From contig QKWP01000586.1 of NCBI GenBank assembly GCA_003550325.1, positions 7,404-71,403 on the forward strand: a stretch of DNA of 64,000 nucleotides. The letters are read 5' to 3'. Of the stretch, positions 1-12,320 are shown one piece after another. The notes under the pieces were generated by a model that did no database searches, was not told where the DNA came from, and was given only the letters and a program-made list of their open reading frames with translations. Origin of the DNA: Gigaspora rosea. Its lineage: Eukaryota > Glomeromycota > Glomeromycetes > Diversisporales > Gigasporaceae. Position 1 is the stretch's first letter. Every line of letters starts with the position of its first letter. A program made the position numbers and the translations under genes.

Positions 1-1
1 A

Positions 2-533
2 TATGCATTGTTAGTTGCCTATTACAACAATGCATACAATTATAATTTCACTTTCTTAACTGATATACTCGAGCACCCAGATGCCATAGCGACATTACCT
101 GGCATTACAATATACGGAAGAATAAAAATTGGTGACGAAATATTTGGGTCTACTTATTCGAAGAGACACACAAAGTTGGCAAAAATACTTGCTAAGTTCG
201 TATTGAACGACAATACTACTGATATATACCCAGGCCTCGTTCAATATTATTTCGAGAATATAATAAATCTACCGGAAGGTCCAAAGAAGCATGTACTTGC
301 CTATGTACGGTGGTATCAAGCTGTTAATGACCAAAAGACAAGATATCATTGTCAAATAGACAATATTTGTAATGTTGAATTATGGAATCAGAATTTCTAT
401 GATTTAAGTAGGGATTGTATTATCCCCGTGCATAATATTTTAGGCCGCTTTATTTCAGGAACTGTCAAAGTCGGAAAAAAAACCCCGAGAATATATGTCT
501 GTAAATCCTATAAATAGAAAGTTTCATATTTAA
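2..533 (+). pseudogene. C-terminal fragment of an uncharacterised fungal protein, frameshifted at its end
   Basis: The frame is open from the left edge, so the 5' end lies outside the window. About 160 residues are visible, with a YVRWYQAV stretch and NVELWNQNFYDLSRDCIIPV near the end. This resembles the C-terminal region of a large protein family expanded in Rhizophagus that I associate, without certainty, with transposon-derived proteins. The frame stops at 515-517 after TPRIYVCKSYK. From the A8/C4 homopolymer at 475-486 onward, the frame one base later reads REYMSVNPINRKFHI and stops at 531-533, which looks like the natural ending of the family. One extra base in that homopolymer, real or an assembly error, would explain it. 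Function unknown. Confidence 0.5.
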
Positions 534-941
534 TAATATATATATATCTATCTATATATAATATATGATAATATAGTTTTATCTTATTTATCACCTATTA
601 ACTTCTGACATGTACTGTTGTTCTTTATTTTTATCAAGTATTATAAGACAAATATCATAGAGCTTATAGATTTACTGGGTATTTATATAGATTTATCTTA
701 TAGGCGTATAGATTTATCAGTATTTTTATAGGTATATTTTATTTATCTCTGAATAACTTCTGATGTGATTACTAGTTATAGGTTTACTTTCATGTTAATT
801 CTAAAGACATATCGGGTGTCCGATATTGCTATGGTTTAAACTTAAAACCGGAGACATATAGAAACCTGATATGCCTCCATTTTTATCCGAAAACGCTTTA
901 CCCGATATGGCTTGTGGTTATTATGATATTTTACTAACTAT

Positions 942-1082
942 GTACCGTAAACTGCCGTATAAACAGCCCGGGTCTGGTACATTCCACCAAAAAAATTAAT
1001 TAGTAAAAAAAAGAAAATTATTAGTAAAAATGAGAGAGGGGGTATGATATGTGGGGGCTGTTTATACGGCAGTTTACGGTAC
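942..1082. repeat. MITE-like element with perfect 28-bp inverted repeats
   Basis: The arms at 942-969 (GTACCGTAAACTGCCGTATA...) and 1055-1082 are exact reverse complements over 28 bp, around an 85-bp AT-rich loop. There is no ORF. Target-site duplication is unclear. It is probably a small non-autonomous DNA transposon. Confidence 0.75.
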
Positions 1083-1223
1083 TAGTTATTTATTTTTGCA
1101 TCAAGTATTATAAGTTAAACATCATACACATATAAAATAACCGATAGCTATATAGATTTATCTGATTTATTTCTGATTATATTTTGATATAATTTATGTT
1201 TATCATTTTATATTCGGGTTATC

Positions 1224-1259
1224 ATCATAGCCCTATCGGTTACCCGATTGGGCTATGAT
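1224..1259. repeat. 10-bp perfect inverted repeat
   Basis: ATCATAGCCC at 1224-1233 pairs with GGGCTATGAT at 1250-1259. It lies in a patch (about 810-1320) with several scattered CCGATAT and ACCCGAT motifs in both orientations, probably remnants of small transposons. No gene is supported between 534 and 1612. Confidence 0.4.
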
Positions 1260-2374
1260 ATTAAAAATTACAACCGGATACATACTGAAACCCGATACGT
1301 TTCCGGTTTTTATCTGACTGTACAGTTTCCGGTAGGGCTTTATTCGACCTGTGCATCTTTGACTACTATATCAAAGGCCTTATTATTTCTACCCCTCTAC
1401 TTGGCCATATTATCGATACTCTTGAGCACCTTCTCACCTATAATTCAAACTACTACTGATGATCTTGAATTTAGTCTTACACCTACCTCTTAACCTGTAT
1501 GTACTCTACTACCAGAAAATTTAAATAACCAAGTAGGACCCTCCTATTCTATTCACTCTTCTATATTGGCACTTATGTGTGACCTGCCAATTCAGAATTT
1601 GTCTCTCTTTCTTAAAGAGTAATACTCCATGGGAAGTTCACTGACTTGGTTTTGAGGCCAGTCATAATCGCTTTGGCTGTAGAGCAATTTTACTAATTCT
1701 AATAATATATAGTAAAAATTGTTAAAAAAATTGGTTAAAAATTTAGCATGATATAATATTTAAAATTGGACATAAAATTTATTAATAAAACTAACTTATA
1801 TAAATTTATATAAATTAACTTATCAGAATTAGTAATTTTATACAATCCTGAAAATCTTGGACCAACTCTTTAAAATATAACAATTGTTTAAAATTTTAAC
1901 TATAATAGATAAATTGGTTTATTTATATTTTATAAATTTTAATAAAAATTAGTTTTAATTTAAAAAAGTTTTATTAGTAGCTATATCAATTTTATATAAA
2001 AATTTCAAAATACTATATAAGACCATATAAAAATAATCTATATACCCTTTATCCTTAACCACTGTATTATACATCGGTAAGTAGATTTTGTAATAGTTAT
2101 TTACAGTAAATTATTTTAGAAATTATAATAATTTTAATGTGTACGGCAATGCAATTATTATTAAATTTTGTAATAAACTTCTTTACAATAAGCCTACTAA
2201 AAATATTAATAAGATAAATAGTATAAAGTTCCACCTATTGCACTAATAAAAATCTCATTCAATAAACTCTATTTTATTAACAAGAAGAACTTTCTAATAT
2301 AAATAATAATATATAAGTATATTCAAATTTTTTAGAATTACAACTATATGCAAGTAATTCTTATAGAAATAAAA

Positions 2375-3160
2375 TTTTTGCTTCAAAATGTAATATTAAA
2401 TAAATAAAATAATTCTTTAAAAAAATATAACTTAAATAATTTTTATAGTAATGTAAAGGAGGATAATAATTTGCTTTTGGCCTCATTGAAGTCCTTTTCA
2501 TTTTTGGCTTGGAAGATTTTGGCTTGTTTTTTTACTAGGACATCAAAAGCTCTAAAATTCAAATTTATTTGTCTTAGGTTATCATCATTTTATGTTGCCC
2601 ACCAAATTGCTTTAAAAAAAATTTTAGTAGATTTTATATTTTATTATTATTTAATAATTTTTAATTCTAGGAATAAATTTTCAATTTTTTTATTTTGGTT
2701 TTTATCAATTTTCCTTTTTGATTCTAGAATTAAATTTTTAATTTCAAAATTTTTGCTTCAAAAAGTAATATTAAATAAATAAAATAATCTTTTAAAAAAA
2801 TAAAACTTAAATAATTTTTATAGTAATATAAATTGATTTAAAAAATGTTTTAGCAGATTTTATATTTTATTCTTATTTAATAATTTTTTAATTCTAGGAA
2901 TAAATCTCCAATTATTTTATTTGTTTTCATCAATTTCTTTTTTATTCAGAATTAAATTTTTTTATTTCAAAATTTTTGCTTCAAAAAGTAATATTAAATA
3001 AATAAAATAATTTTGTAAATAAATATAACTTAAATAATTTTTATAGTAATGATAAAAAACATTTTAGTAGATTTTATATTTTGTTATTATTTAATAATTT
3101 TTTAATTCTAGAAATAAATCTTTAATTTTTTATTTTGGTTTTCATCATTTCCCTTTCATT
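2375..3160 (+). repeat. Imperfect tandem repeats, units of about 230-390 bp
   Basis: The phrase TTTTTGCTTCAAAA followed by (A)GTAATATTAAATAAATAAAA recurs at about 2380, 2750 and 2980. Each copy is followed by a similar stretch with ACTTAAATAATTTTTATAG and TTTAATAATTTTTTAATTC. Copy 2 of the block has the same units near 29515, 29895, 41180 and 41345. No coding capacity. Confidence 0.7.
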
Positions 3161-4509
3161 AATTTGATTTACTTTAATATCTTTTTTAGATGCTTTAATC
3201 TTCAATATTGAGAATTCTTAACAAAGCCTTAGAAATATAAGCTTAAATTAGAAGATTAATAAAAAAATTCAATGCAAATTAACCTCAATAAAATCACAAG
3301 GTTGGCAACCAAAATAAATATAGCATCAATTTAATGCAACAATTTTGTTATTATATTGGATATCTTTATTAGATCTAAAAAAAAATTATTTTTTTAAAAA
3401 AATTAGTTTTATTTGAAGTAAATAAAGACTTGAATTATACACTTAAATCTAGTTAATGAAAACAAAAAAAAATGATAAAAATAAGAAAAATGATGATAAA
3501 ATAGAAGAAAATGCTTATACTAAATTTTAAAAGTTGTATTACTGAATTACCAGAATTTTTTTATAGGTACACCTTGTTAAACCTTTTGAAAAAATGAGTA
3601 CTCCATTTTTTTCTAAAAAATGCATTGATTGGCTACAACATTTTATAGCTATATACTTATTAAAAATTAAAATTTAAACAATTTAAATTCAATAAAATTC
3701 AAATAATCCTCTTATAAAAGAAACTAAACTAATCAAATAGATTAAAGATTATAGAAAAAAAGACATTTACAAAGTATTAATATAAATTATTAATTATATT
3801 TTATTCATACATTTAAAAGTTATTGGGTATAAGATTTAGATACACAATAATCTTGAATGATTAAAAAATATATCTAATTCAAAAATGATAAAATGATCAA
3901 TAAAATTAAATAAAACATTTTATATTCTGTATTAACTGTTAGAAATTGATCTTGTTGACCATGTTAGGGTCGTTCATGTACTATACTTAAATTACTTACA
4001 GATACATGTGATTTAAATGTTTTGACGTAAATGAAACAAAAAATAAAAAAATTGCCCCAAAATACGTAAGTGTGGGGTATATACAGCTACTTTATTTGCT
4101 CACATGTGACGATCTGCAAATTGGGCGTTACTTTTGTTGGCTACTTTGCGTACGTACATACGATACGTACATACAAAAATGCCTATAAACCATACACTTC
4201 GTGATATATATCACTCCGTTTCTGATATTAAAAGAAAATTATAACAATAGTTAAAATTACTTACATCTGATTTCATTTATTGGCTTTTTCTAAATCTCCT
4301 ATTATACCGATTCCAACTCAATAATAACATAAAATGATAAATGTCCGTGTGAAACCCATTGTGACACCCTAATCTGCTATGCAAGTCTAGTTTTTGTGTA
4401 ATTCATATGATCCATATGATTTTGTGTAAAATCAATCCGTATTGGTATACGAATTGTTATAAATTGTATTACTCTATTACTCAAACAATTATAGTTTGAA
4501 CTTTAAATC

Positions 4510-4569
4510 CTTTTAAAAGAAAAATATCAAATTGACAAACGGATAATTTTTCATGTTTAAACCTTCAAC
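4510..4569 (+). promoter_or_regulatory. Conserved sequence just upstream of the kinase start codon
   Basis: The roughly 60 bases before the ATG, including ATATCAAATTGACAAACG and a following ATAATTTTTC, are nearly identical in all three kinase loci (also about 45530-45591 and 60448-60507). This is probably 5' UTR or core promoter kept by recent duplication. Conservation may reflect only recent copying, so a regulatory role is inference. Confidence 0.3.
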
Positions 4570-6713
4570 ATGGACCAATCGACATCGTCAGGAATTAATA
4601 AGCTTGCTGATAATTATCAGAAAGGTACTGGCATAGAAAAAGATGACCGTAAGACGTTTGAACTATATCTTAAAGATGACGAGATGGGGAATGCTGCTGG
4701 AACGTGTAATGTTGGAAATTGTTATTATTATGGAATCGGAGTTGAAAGGGATTTCTTTAAGGCATTTGTTTATTACCAAAAATCCGCAGAGATGGAAGAC
4801 GCTGCAGGAACTTATAGTGTTGGATACTGTTATAAAATTGGAATCGGAGTTGAAACCAATAAGCGTAAAGCACACACATATTATCAAAAAGCAGCAAAAA
4901 TGGGAGATATATTTGCACTCGGTCTATGTTATCATTTAGGAAATGGAGTAGAAAAGGACAAGAAAAAAGCATTCGAATATAATCTAAAATCTGCGGAGAT
5001 GGGAGATTTTAAAGGAATAAGAGAAGTTGGGAGTTGTTATAGATATGGAACCGGAGTCGAAAAGAATGAACATAAGGCATTCGAATATTATCAAAAATCT
5101 GCTGAAATGGGTGATTATCTTGGAACAGTTAGTGTCGGTGGTTGCTATTATTATGGAATCGGAGTTAAAGAAGATAAATATAAAGCATTCGAATATCTTA
5201 AAAAATCTGCTGATATGGGACTTCTTGCGGTATATATAATGTAGGAGTGTGTTATCATAATGGGACTGGAGTTATAAAAAATGAATGTAAAGCGTTCGAG
5301 TATTATAAAAAATCAGCAGAGATGGGATGGGCTAGTGGAATGTACCGTGTTGGCGAATTTTATCAAAAAGGAATTGTTGTTGAAAAGAATATAGATATTG
5401 CTTTTGAATGGTATTTAAAATCAGCTATTACTGAACAAAGTTCTTTTCCTAAAAAAAAAGAATATTTTCATTGGATGCCATTTGAAAATTTTGAGAATGT
5501 TGAAGAGATAGGTAAAGGAGCCTTTTCTACCGTCTTCAAAACAAAATATTTAAATAATTCTGGATTATATGAGGAAGTAGCAATTAAGCTCGTAAAAGAT
5601 TCAAATAAAAATAGAGAACCATTTATAAAAGAGGTATTATATCAATTTTTTGAATATTATTTTTATTTGTAAAAATTATATCTGGCTAAATATAATAATT
5701 TATTTGTTTTTTTTTTTAGTTGAAAGCTTGCCATAGTTTAAATCAATATTTAGGAATATCAAGAGATGAAAAAACAAAAGATTACATTTTAGTGCTTAGT
5801 TATGCAAAATACGGTTCATTGAGCAAAAAACTTTACTGATATCTTGAAATTTAAATGGAAGCTCAAATTGAAGATACTCCGTGATATTATATCCAATCTT
5901 GATCGTATTCATTCTAAAGGGTATTTACATCGAGATATTCATCCTGGAAATATTCTGTTGAAAAAAGATTACGAAGCATATATTATCGATCTAGGTTTAT
6001 CAAAACCGCTTGATGAAAAGGAACAAGAAGATCGTATTTATGGAGTTTTACCTTATATTGCACCGGAGCTTTTTCAAAAACAACCATATACTCAAGCTTC
6101 AGATATTTATTCATTCGGAATAATCATGGTAGAAATAACAACTGGTCAAAGGCCTTTTAATAATTATAAATTTGATAACGACCTCGTAATAAAAATTTGT
6201 AATGGACTACGGCCAAAATTTGGACTAGGAATTCCAGATTGTTATATCGAATTAGCAAACCAATGCATGGATTCGAATCCAGAAAAACGTCCAACATCTA
6301 GTGAAATAATTATCAAACTTAATGAATGGTTAAATATTATTGATGAAAACGAAATTAAAGGAAGTGAAGCTGAAAACAAAATTAAAATGCGTTCAATGTT
6401 TAGAAAAATAATTATTAAACTGAATAAATGGTCAAAGATTTTTAGAAAGAATAAGCGGTTAAATAATATTGGATGGGATAAATCATTAAATATTATTGAA
6501 AGTGAAATCAAGAATAAAATCAAAAGACAATTTTTAGAAAGTGATAAGATTAATGAAAAATTTCCAATAATCAAGGAAAATTTAAAAGACGTATATACAA
6601 GTAAACCTTATAATATAACTGATATTAACAAAAGTCTTTCAAAACTGAAAACTAGTAAAACCGTTGTTAATATAGAAGTTTCGGATGATCAATTAACTCT
6701 ATGTATTTATTAA
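4570..6713 (+). pseudogene. Sel1-repeat protein kinase, copy 1 (two frameshifts)
   Basis: The sequence starts MDQSTSSGINKLADNYQKG, followed by about eight Sel1-like repeats of about 36 residues (pattern ...GNCYYYGIGVERD..KAF.YYQKSAEMGD), which normally form a helical protein-interaction solenoid. A kinase domain follows: glycine loop EEIGKGAFSTV, VAIK lysine, LHRDIHPGN catalytic loop, DLG in the DFG position, and APE. An intron lies at 5634-5719. Compared with copies 2 and 3, one base is missing near 5231-5240, ending the first frame at 5244, and one base is extra in the A-run at 5825-5830, ending the next frame at TGA just after. Unlike copy 3, the conserved C-terminal tail is complete to LTLCIY. 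Likely a serine/threonine or TKL-type kinase pseudogene, unless the indels are assembly errors. Confidence 0.8.
5634..5719 (+). other. Spliceosomal intron of kinase copy 1 (86 nt)
   Basis: GTATTATATC at the donor, a TGGCTAAATA branch-point-like sequence, a T-run, then TTTAG before TTGAAAGCTTGCCATAG. Removing it joins FIKE to LKACHSLNQY in frame (phase 0). Copies 2 and 3 have the same intron. Confidence 0.85.
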
Positions 6714-7544
6714 GAAATTAAGTTTTATTATTTAGGATTATTACTATCATATTTGTTAAATTAGCTTTTTGTCGTGGGATTATTAAGTATGTAATTAAGT
6801 TTTAATAAATTAAGCAATTCTTTAATACGTAATACAAAAAATATATTAAAAAATAATTGATTATACTAGTCCAATTTGCTTTTATGATTAAAATAATGCT
6901 TTTATTCTCTATACAAATTTATATATTTGATAAATATATGTTAATATTACAAAAAATTCAATCTCAATTTATCCCTCTAAATTTATGTTTCATGAGATAA
7001 TATGTGTGATTTACAAGAATAGTATTTACTAAATAAAAAAATATCTTTTTTTAAATAATAAATATATTTTATTTTATTAACTTAAATTTTTATCACTTAA
7101 AGAAATAAATGATTAACAGTATACATATGTAGTATTAGATAATTTTGTATGAATTAGTAGGTTTCGATCATTCGATTCACCATTTGATGTGATTCTTGAT
7201 CACTTTGTATTTTATGTCATTCAAAGGTGCCATAGCATGCTTGTCTATTCTCATCAATGACAGCATCATTAAGTTTGTTTGTGAAGTAAATGATATCTTC
7301 TTTTTTTTTGAGTCTGATAATATTTTCATTATACATTTTACGAGAACAAGGTTTTTGTAAAATAAACTATCGGTGAAATAAGCTATTGGTAAACTAAGTT
7401 GACGGAAATGGGTCTTGTCGCGAAAGAGATATCAAATTTGGAATAAAATATATAGCATTTCGGGAAGAAGGGCTTTGAGAAAGTGGGCAACAACAAATTG
7501 CAACATGGATTGATATGAAAGTTGAAGCATATTCAGTAACAAAT

Positions 7545-7935
7545 AATCCGCATGAAATTAAATCACTTCTTCGTGGAACTAGAAATGGTTTAACTTCTCA
7601 ATCATTTTAGAATTTATATACAAGCAAGTATTATTGTAGTCATGAGTTTAAATATAGTGATGAAAAAATTCTTGGTGGTTATAATCATGAAAAATGGACG
7701 AGATCAATTCGTAATTATATAAGTTGCAATGATGTCATTATTTTTTCATTGAAAAATTATGCAATTCTTTCCTCAATTTTAAGTCGTATAATATATACAA
7801 AATGTAATTTTTTGTAGTCATATAAGGGATCTAGAATTTGGTTATAGCGATATTTCCATTAAAAATAAATTTAATCAAGATAGTTAATGCTTTTTTTCGT
7901 TCGAAGAAGCAATTTTCACGTCTCTAATCCCTACA
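7545..7935 (+). pseudogene. TLDc-domain protein fragment
   Basis: One frame reads HEIKSLLRGTRNGLTSQSF, stop, then ...SDEKILGGYNHEKWTRS and NDVIIFSLKNYAILSSILSR. This matches the usual TLDc layout (LLRGSRDGF...EIIGGYNP..W....FIFSF....ILSRV). After another stop, EFGYSDISIKNKFNQDS is seen, like the family's later FGYGDI motif. TLDc domains are common in BTB/TLDc proteins of this fungal lineage. The start is missing and there are at least two in-frame stops, so this is a relic. It begins soon after the similarity shared by copies 1 and 3 ends (about 7423). Confidence 0.55.
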
Positions 7936-9082
7936 TAAATTTCATTAAAAATTATTTTTATTCATTTAGTGCACATGATTAAAACTTGAATATTTATTTG
8001 CTGATAGAAACTTTAGTAATAATTGTAAGTAAATGCACGACACGACTTAAACCAGGAACGTAGTATGATCGCTAGACTTGTATTAAAGATCTATGTGTAA
8101 TGAAAAACTTTCTAATAATTGTAAAAATATTACTCAATCATCCATTATCTTTTGCAACCTATTTTCAAGCGTTGTTCACTATTAAATTAAAGAATAGAAT
8201 CAACCAAGAATTGAAATCCATAGTGGAGATTAAAAGTAACAATAAAAAGCAACGAAATAGCTGACTTCAACATTTTATACTAGAAATAATAAGTATCTGT
8301 AAATAACATGTATGTAGTTATATCGTGTTACCTTATGGTGGTTCAAAAAAAAAGGTATTATTCATGTTGTAAACTAATTAAACTTTCAGCATACGTATGA
8401 TCGAAAACATATAATATTTAATGAAAATAAAATTTGATCCAATTATATACAAGAAAATTTATCATGAATGTGACGTAGCCCTGCGTATTAAATACACATT
8501 ACTTATAAGGGATCCTTTGAATAGTGATTGACAACTTGGATAGAGGTAAACAGCTTGTGGGCTTCTCTCATAAAATACTGAATATGAATGGTAGGATCTT
8601 TGCAGCATAAGTGACTCCTTTAATAAAATATTGATTATAAAGTTGAATTACCATTGCTTAGGGTTATACCTAGTGATGTGGACATACACGTAGACTATAG
8701 TCGCAAGTTGTTACGCAAATTAATTATCTACGTAAAATTTTAATAATTTTTTGGATTTTTTTTCTTAAATTTGACCATCATTAAAAAAAAAAAAATAGTT
8801 CCAAAATAACCTAAAGAGAATTAGTGGATGCAAGTTTAATACCAAATTTCGAGTAAAAAGTACGAAATATTTCGAGGTCTTGCTAGTATCAAAATGGTGT
8901 GGCACTCATATAAATGAAGAGTGTCAATAAATGAAGTGTAAAAAAAAAGTACTATAGATTAGAAATTTTAAAAGATATTTATTAAGGTGATAAATATCAA
9001 ATGCAACAGTAAACAATGAGTATATAATTACATTTGAAACTGGTTGAACTAATAGATTTTACGTGTAGATTAGTGTACAGTC

Positions 9083-9156
9083 GAATCGTCCCAATGATGG
9101 CTGCAACTAGTTACAACATAAGCTTAACTTAAGCAGCAACATCATTGGGACGATTC
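9083..9156. repeat. Short inverted-repeat element with 17-bp perfect arms
   Basis: GAATCGTCCCAATGATG at 9083-9099 is the exact reverse complement of 9140-9156, with a 40-bp loop. A related core (AATCGTCTCA..GAGACGATT) ends the inverted repeat at 27631-27900, suggesting one family. Confidence 0.65.
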
Positions 9157-9904
9157 ACCTGAATCACTAATGTAGGTGCTTAGCTTTATTCAAAACCTAA
9201 TTTCCTGCAACAACTACAGCAACAAAAAAAAAATGCTTAAATTATTGAGTCAAATTTTATATTACGGATAGTCTAAAAACTGGATAACAATATAAAGATT
9301 TTAGAAGAAGTGAACCACTTTCCAATGACATAGAATGAATAAAATAAAATAGTTTTTGATTAGTTAAAATTTATGTTTACAACTTATTGAAATCCAAGTT
9401 TTTAAGATTATAACGAAACTACAATCGATGCAATCTACATATTCAATCGTGTATTGCCAAAACTGGCCTTCCAAAAACAAATCAATTTAAAAATTTTGAT
9501 AATAAAATATTTCATTAAGAAAATATTCATTTTCAGCAAAAATGGCCTGAATATCAAAAATAAATTTGATTATCTCAAAATCATATTTTTCTTAAAGTTC
9601 TATCCGGATATGTTGATTATCCGAATATGGGTCATTACTAGTAAAATCGCGGTTAGAAGGGTAGTTTCGGGTTGAAAAAAATGCGATTAACGCTGTGTTA
9701 CATGAAATTTCAATTTAATTAGATATTGTTATAAATTTTTTGTACTAACAAAGACCATCTGACTGAGTTAATTCTAAATTAAATAGTCAATCTTCTGATT
9801 AGCATTCTATTTTTAGATCGTTATATCTTCGAAGAATTGAGTTTTTCCAAACTAAAATTACATTATTTTATTAAACTAATGTCTAAAAAAATTGTACTAC
9901 ATAT

Positions 9905-9985
9905 AGTGATATGGGCTGGCCCCAGTCCAATGACGGGGTCGACTTTTCGGTCCGCATTTTTGTGGGCTGGACCGGTCAATTAAAG
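9905..9985. repeat. GC-rich fragment of a dispersed element
   Basis: AGTGATATGGGC at about 9905 opens a GC-rich stretch containing GGGCTGG twice and GGTCGAC. The same AGTGATATGGGC opens a GC-rich stretch at about 42949 inside the RT fragment. Two copies with the same first bases suggest ends of a small transposon family; the boundaries are not clear. Confidence 0.35.
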
Positions 9986-11759
9986 TAATGTTAGAATCGA
10001 CTCTCTTATAAAGCATATTTCAGGGCAAGCAAGCAAATTGATTAAATACCAACTAGTATTACAACGATTTAGATATTTATTGGTTGACTAATTTAGATGA
10101 TAAATTGGCAAACAATGAATGCAAGGAAAGGATATGCATAGACATTTAATCAACATAAAGTATTAAAAAAGCTTAAAATTGGTTATAAAATTTCAAATGG
10201 CGATTTTCCTTACATATCAGTCGAATCATCCTGATATCTGATATGTTAATCCGATCTATATTTTTTGGTTCTTTCTAGTAACTTTTCATTGAGTTGATAA
10301 TTATAATAACTGATTTTAATTATAATGATCTGATTTTAGTTGGTATTTCATTGATACTTTTGATGATTATGCTAGAAGAAGTAACGATTATGTTCTTATA
10401 AAAATTTATACTTTCAAATAACGGAAATTATTCGGCCACCAAATCATGTTGCAGATTTATATGAGTTTTTACAAAATATTGAGATAATATGGATATACAA
10501 ATAAAATTTTTTACAGGGTTATAAAGAGTTTTCTTTTTTTAAAGCAAAATCAAGTGTAACCCAGTTTACGTTTGCCGAAATTGAGTGCTGACGAAATACT
10601 TTCATATCACTTTACGAGTTACATATTGAATAAACAACTTATTATATCTAATCAGAATCAAGATTTCGTTCTTGTAATCTTTCAAGTTGATGGAAGCTAA
10701 ACAGAACGAAAGATAGATAAGCAGGGATATGCCAGAAGCAACTTTGTTAGGGCGTGCAAATCAGACCATTAAAATTTAAATCTGAATTAATAAACAGGAT
10801 GCAATGCATTTCAAGGTTTATCGTCAGATGAAATCGTTTGATCATAAGAAAGCACATGCATTTAGATAAGCACAATTTTTAATCTGTTTCTCATTTTTGA
10901 ATTTATTAGATAATTACTAATAATAACTTTATTTTTAGGTTAAATATAAAAATCACAATTTTACATCGTTCTAGGTGGCAGTTCCTAGTATTAAAAATCA
11001 TTAATAATTTACTCTTTTGCTATTTTATCCAAGAATAAATAACAATATAAAAAGTTCATAAATATATCATCCTTTTATTGCAATGAAATCACTTTCAAAT
11101 TTTTCTTGTTTGGTTTTATTTATCGCTATCATCCTTAGCATAGAATATGTGCTACCATTATTGGTAAAATTTAAATGGTTAAGCAATATTGAATTTTCTC
11201 AATAACTTCAATGTATTGACTTGACTTAATCAATATAGCTGCAGGCCATCATGTATGGGTCCACAATAAATATCAATGTTCTTAAAAAAACTCAAATGTT
11301 CATTGAGAACCATGAGAACATTGAATTTTAAACACTGCCTGTAACTATTGAACGCGTAGAAGGATCTACCAGGATTATCTTGGCTGGAAACTAAAGAAGG
11401 TATTCGTAAATCAACAAATCGCCATGACGAAATTTTGTGTCTTACTGAAAATGGAAAGCAACGGGTTCAACAAATTCATAGAAAGGAAAGTAATATTCAA
11501 TTTCATTCAAGTTTAGAGATGGGTATCGTTTTGTTTTGGTGGCAGCTGTCAAATACTACGTGATGGAATTGACGAACGTATTGAAACAGTATCAATATTT
11601 AATCAAGAACTATCTTGACATGCACAAATGTAAAATATGAAATATTATCGAGTTCATGCTTTCCGAGATTGAAAAGGATTTCCAGTACTTATGATCATTC
11701 AAGGCAACTTTGATGAATATCAAGATAATATCAATTCAACTTTGACCATTGTGTACTAC

Positions 11760-12010
11760 ATTATCGCTCTTTTCGATTTAGTTGGATTTGCCATTATGTG
11801 ATTTTTTGCAAGCTCCGTGAGTCCCATGATTACGATACAAGAAATTACCTAAATAAATAAAATTTAAAAAAACAATTAAATAAAATTTTTGGTATTTTTA
11901 TTATTATTAAATGCGTTCTGAAAAATATAACAAATTTAAGTGATTACATATATTGTAATCATGGGACACAGGTTGATCAAATCAAACTAAATTGAAAAGA
12001 GCGATAATAA
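11760..12010. repeat. Foldback element of about 250 bp
   Basis: Outer arms: ATTATCGCTCTTTTCGATTT at 11761 and a reverse-complementary ...AAATTGAAAAGAGCGATAAT near 11985-12008. Inner arms: TCCCATGATTAC and GTAATCATGGGA, perfect over 12 bp. A decayed relative with the same arm (CCAACTAAATTGAAAAGAT) lies near 21480-21680, flanked by the same roughly 100-bp repeats. Confidence 0.65.
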
Positions 12011-12320
12011 GTTCTGTAACAAAAAAAAATGGTCTACAGTAATTCATGATAAAAATTACGGTAATTATTGCAAACCAGTTCAAACTTAAATAACATATTA
12101 TGTATCACTGGAATAACAAGTTTTGTAACAGAATTATTACAGTAACTCATAATAGAATTCGTGTTAATTCCGATGAAAACTAATTCAATCTTAACCACAC
12201 ACTACGTGCCACTGGAATAACGAGTAAGTTTGTAAGAGAATTTTTACAATAACTTATTGCAGAAAATACACACAAACACAACCACATCAATCATAAAAGA
12301 AAGGTAAGAGCACCGGTGGT
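12010..12320. repeat. Tandem repeats of about 100 bp
   Basis: Three imperfect units carry AAGTT(TT)TGTAACAGAATT.TTACAGTAACTCATAATAG and end ...CACTGGAATAACGAG. The same unit recurs at 20980-21960 and, more weakly, at 22990-23190. Confidence 0.6.

Larger units (their letters stand above)
1613..7250 (+). repeat. Segmental duplication, copy 1 (uninterrupted reference copy)
   Basis: The block from CTTAAAGAG(T/C)AATACTCC at about 1613 through the kinase gene to about 7250 is repeated, in the same order and orientation, at 28380-48155, where it is broken by several insertions. The similarity covers non-coding DNA, so this is duplication of a chromosomal segment rather than of the gene alone. The stretch 1613-4569 holds no credible gene. 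Confidence 0.85.
7936..11755. other. Gene-poor AT-rich region
   Basis: No reading frame here looks like a protein. Short open stretches, such as 9454-9675, have only AT-driven composition. Visible items are the hairpin at 9083-9156, the motif ACCAGGAACGTAG at about 8051 that recurs elsewhere, and a GC-rich patch around 9905-9980. Confidence 0.5.

Noticed and set aside
2471..2782. 103-codon Phe/Leu/Lys-rich frame
   Set aside because: Product of AT-rich tandem repeats; the equivalent in block copy 2 is not preserved.
4643..4939. 98-codon frame overlapping kinase copy 1 (also 45664-45960 in copy 2)
   Set aside because: Out of frame with the Sel1 repeats; conserved between copies only because the DNA is duplicated.
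11360..11500. Short frame ETKEGIRKSTNRHDEILCLT, possible coding relic
   Set aside because: Codon-like composition but no family recognised, and both sides are closed quickly; not enough to call a feature.
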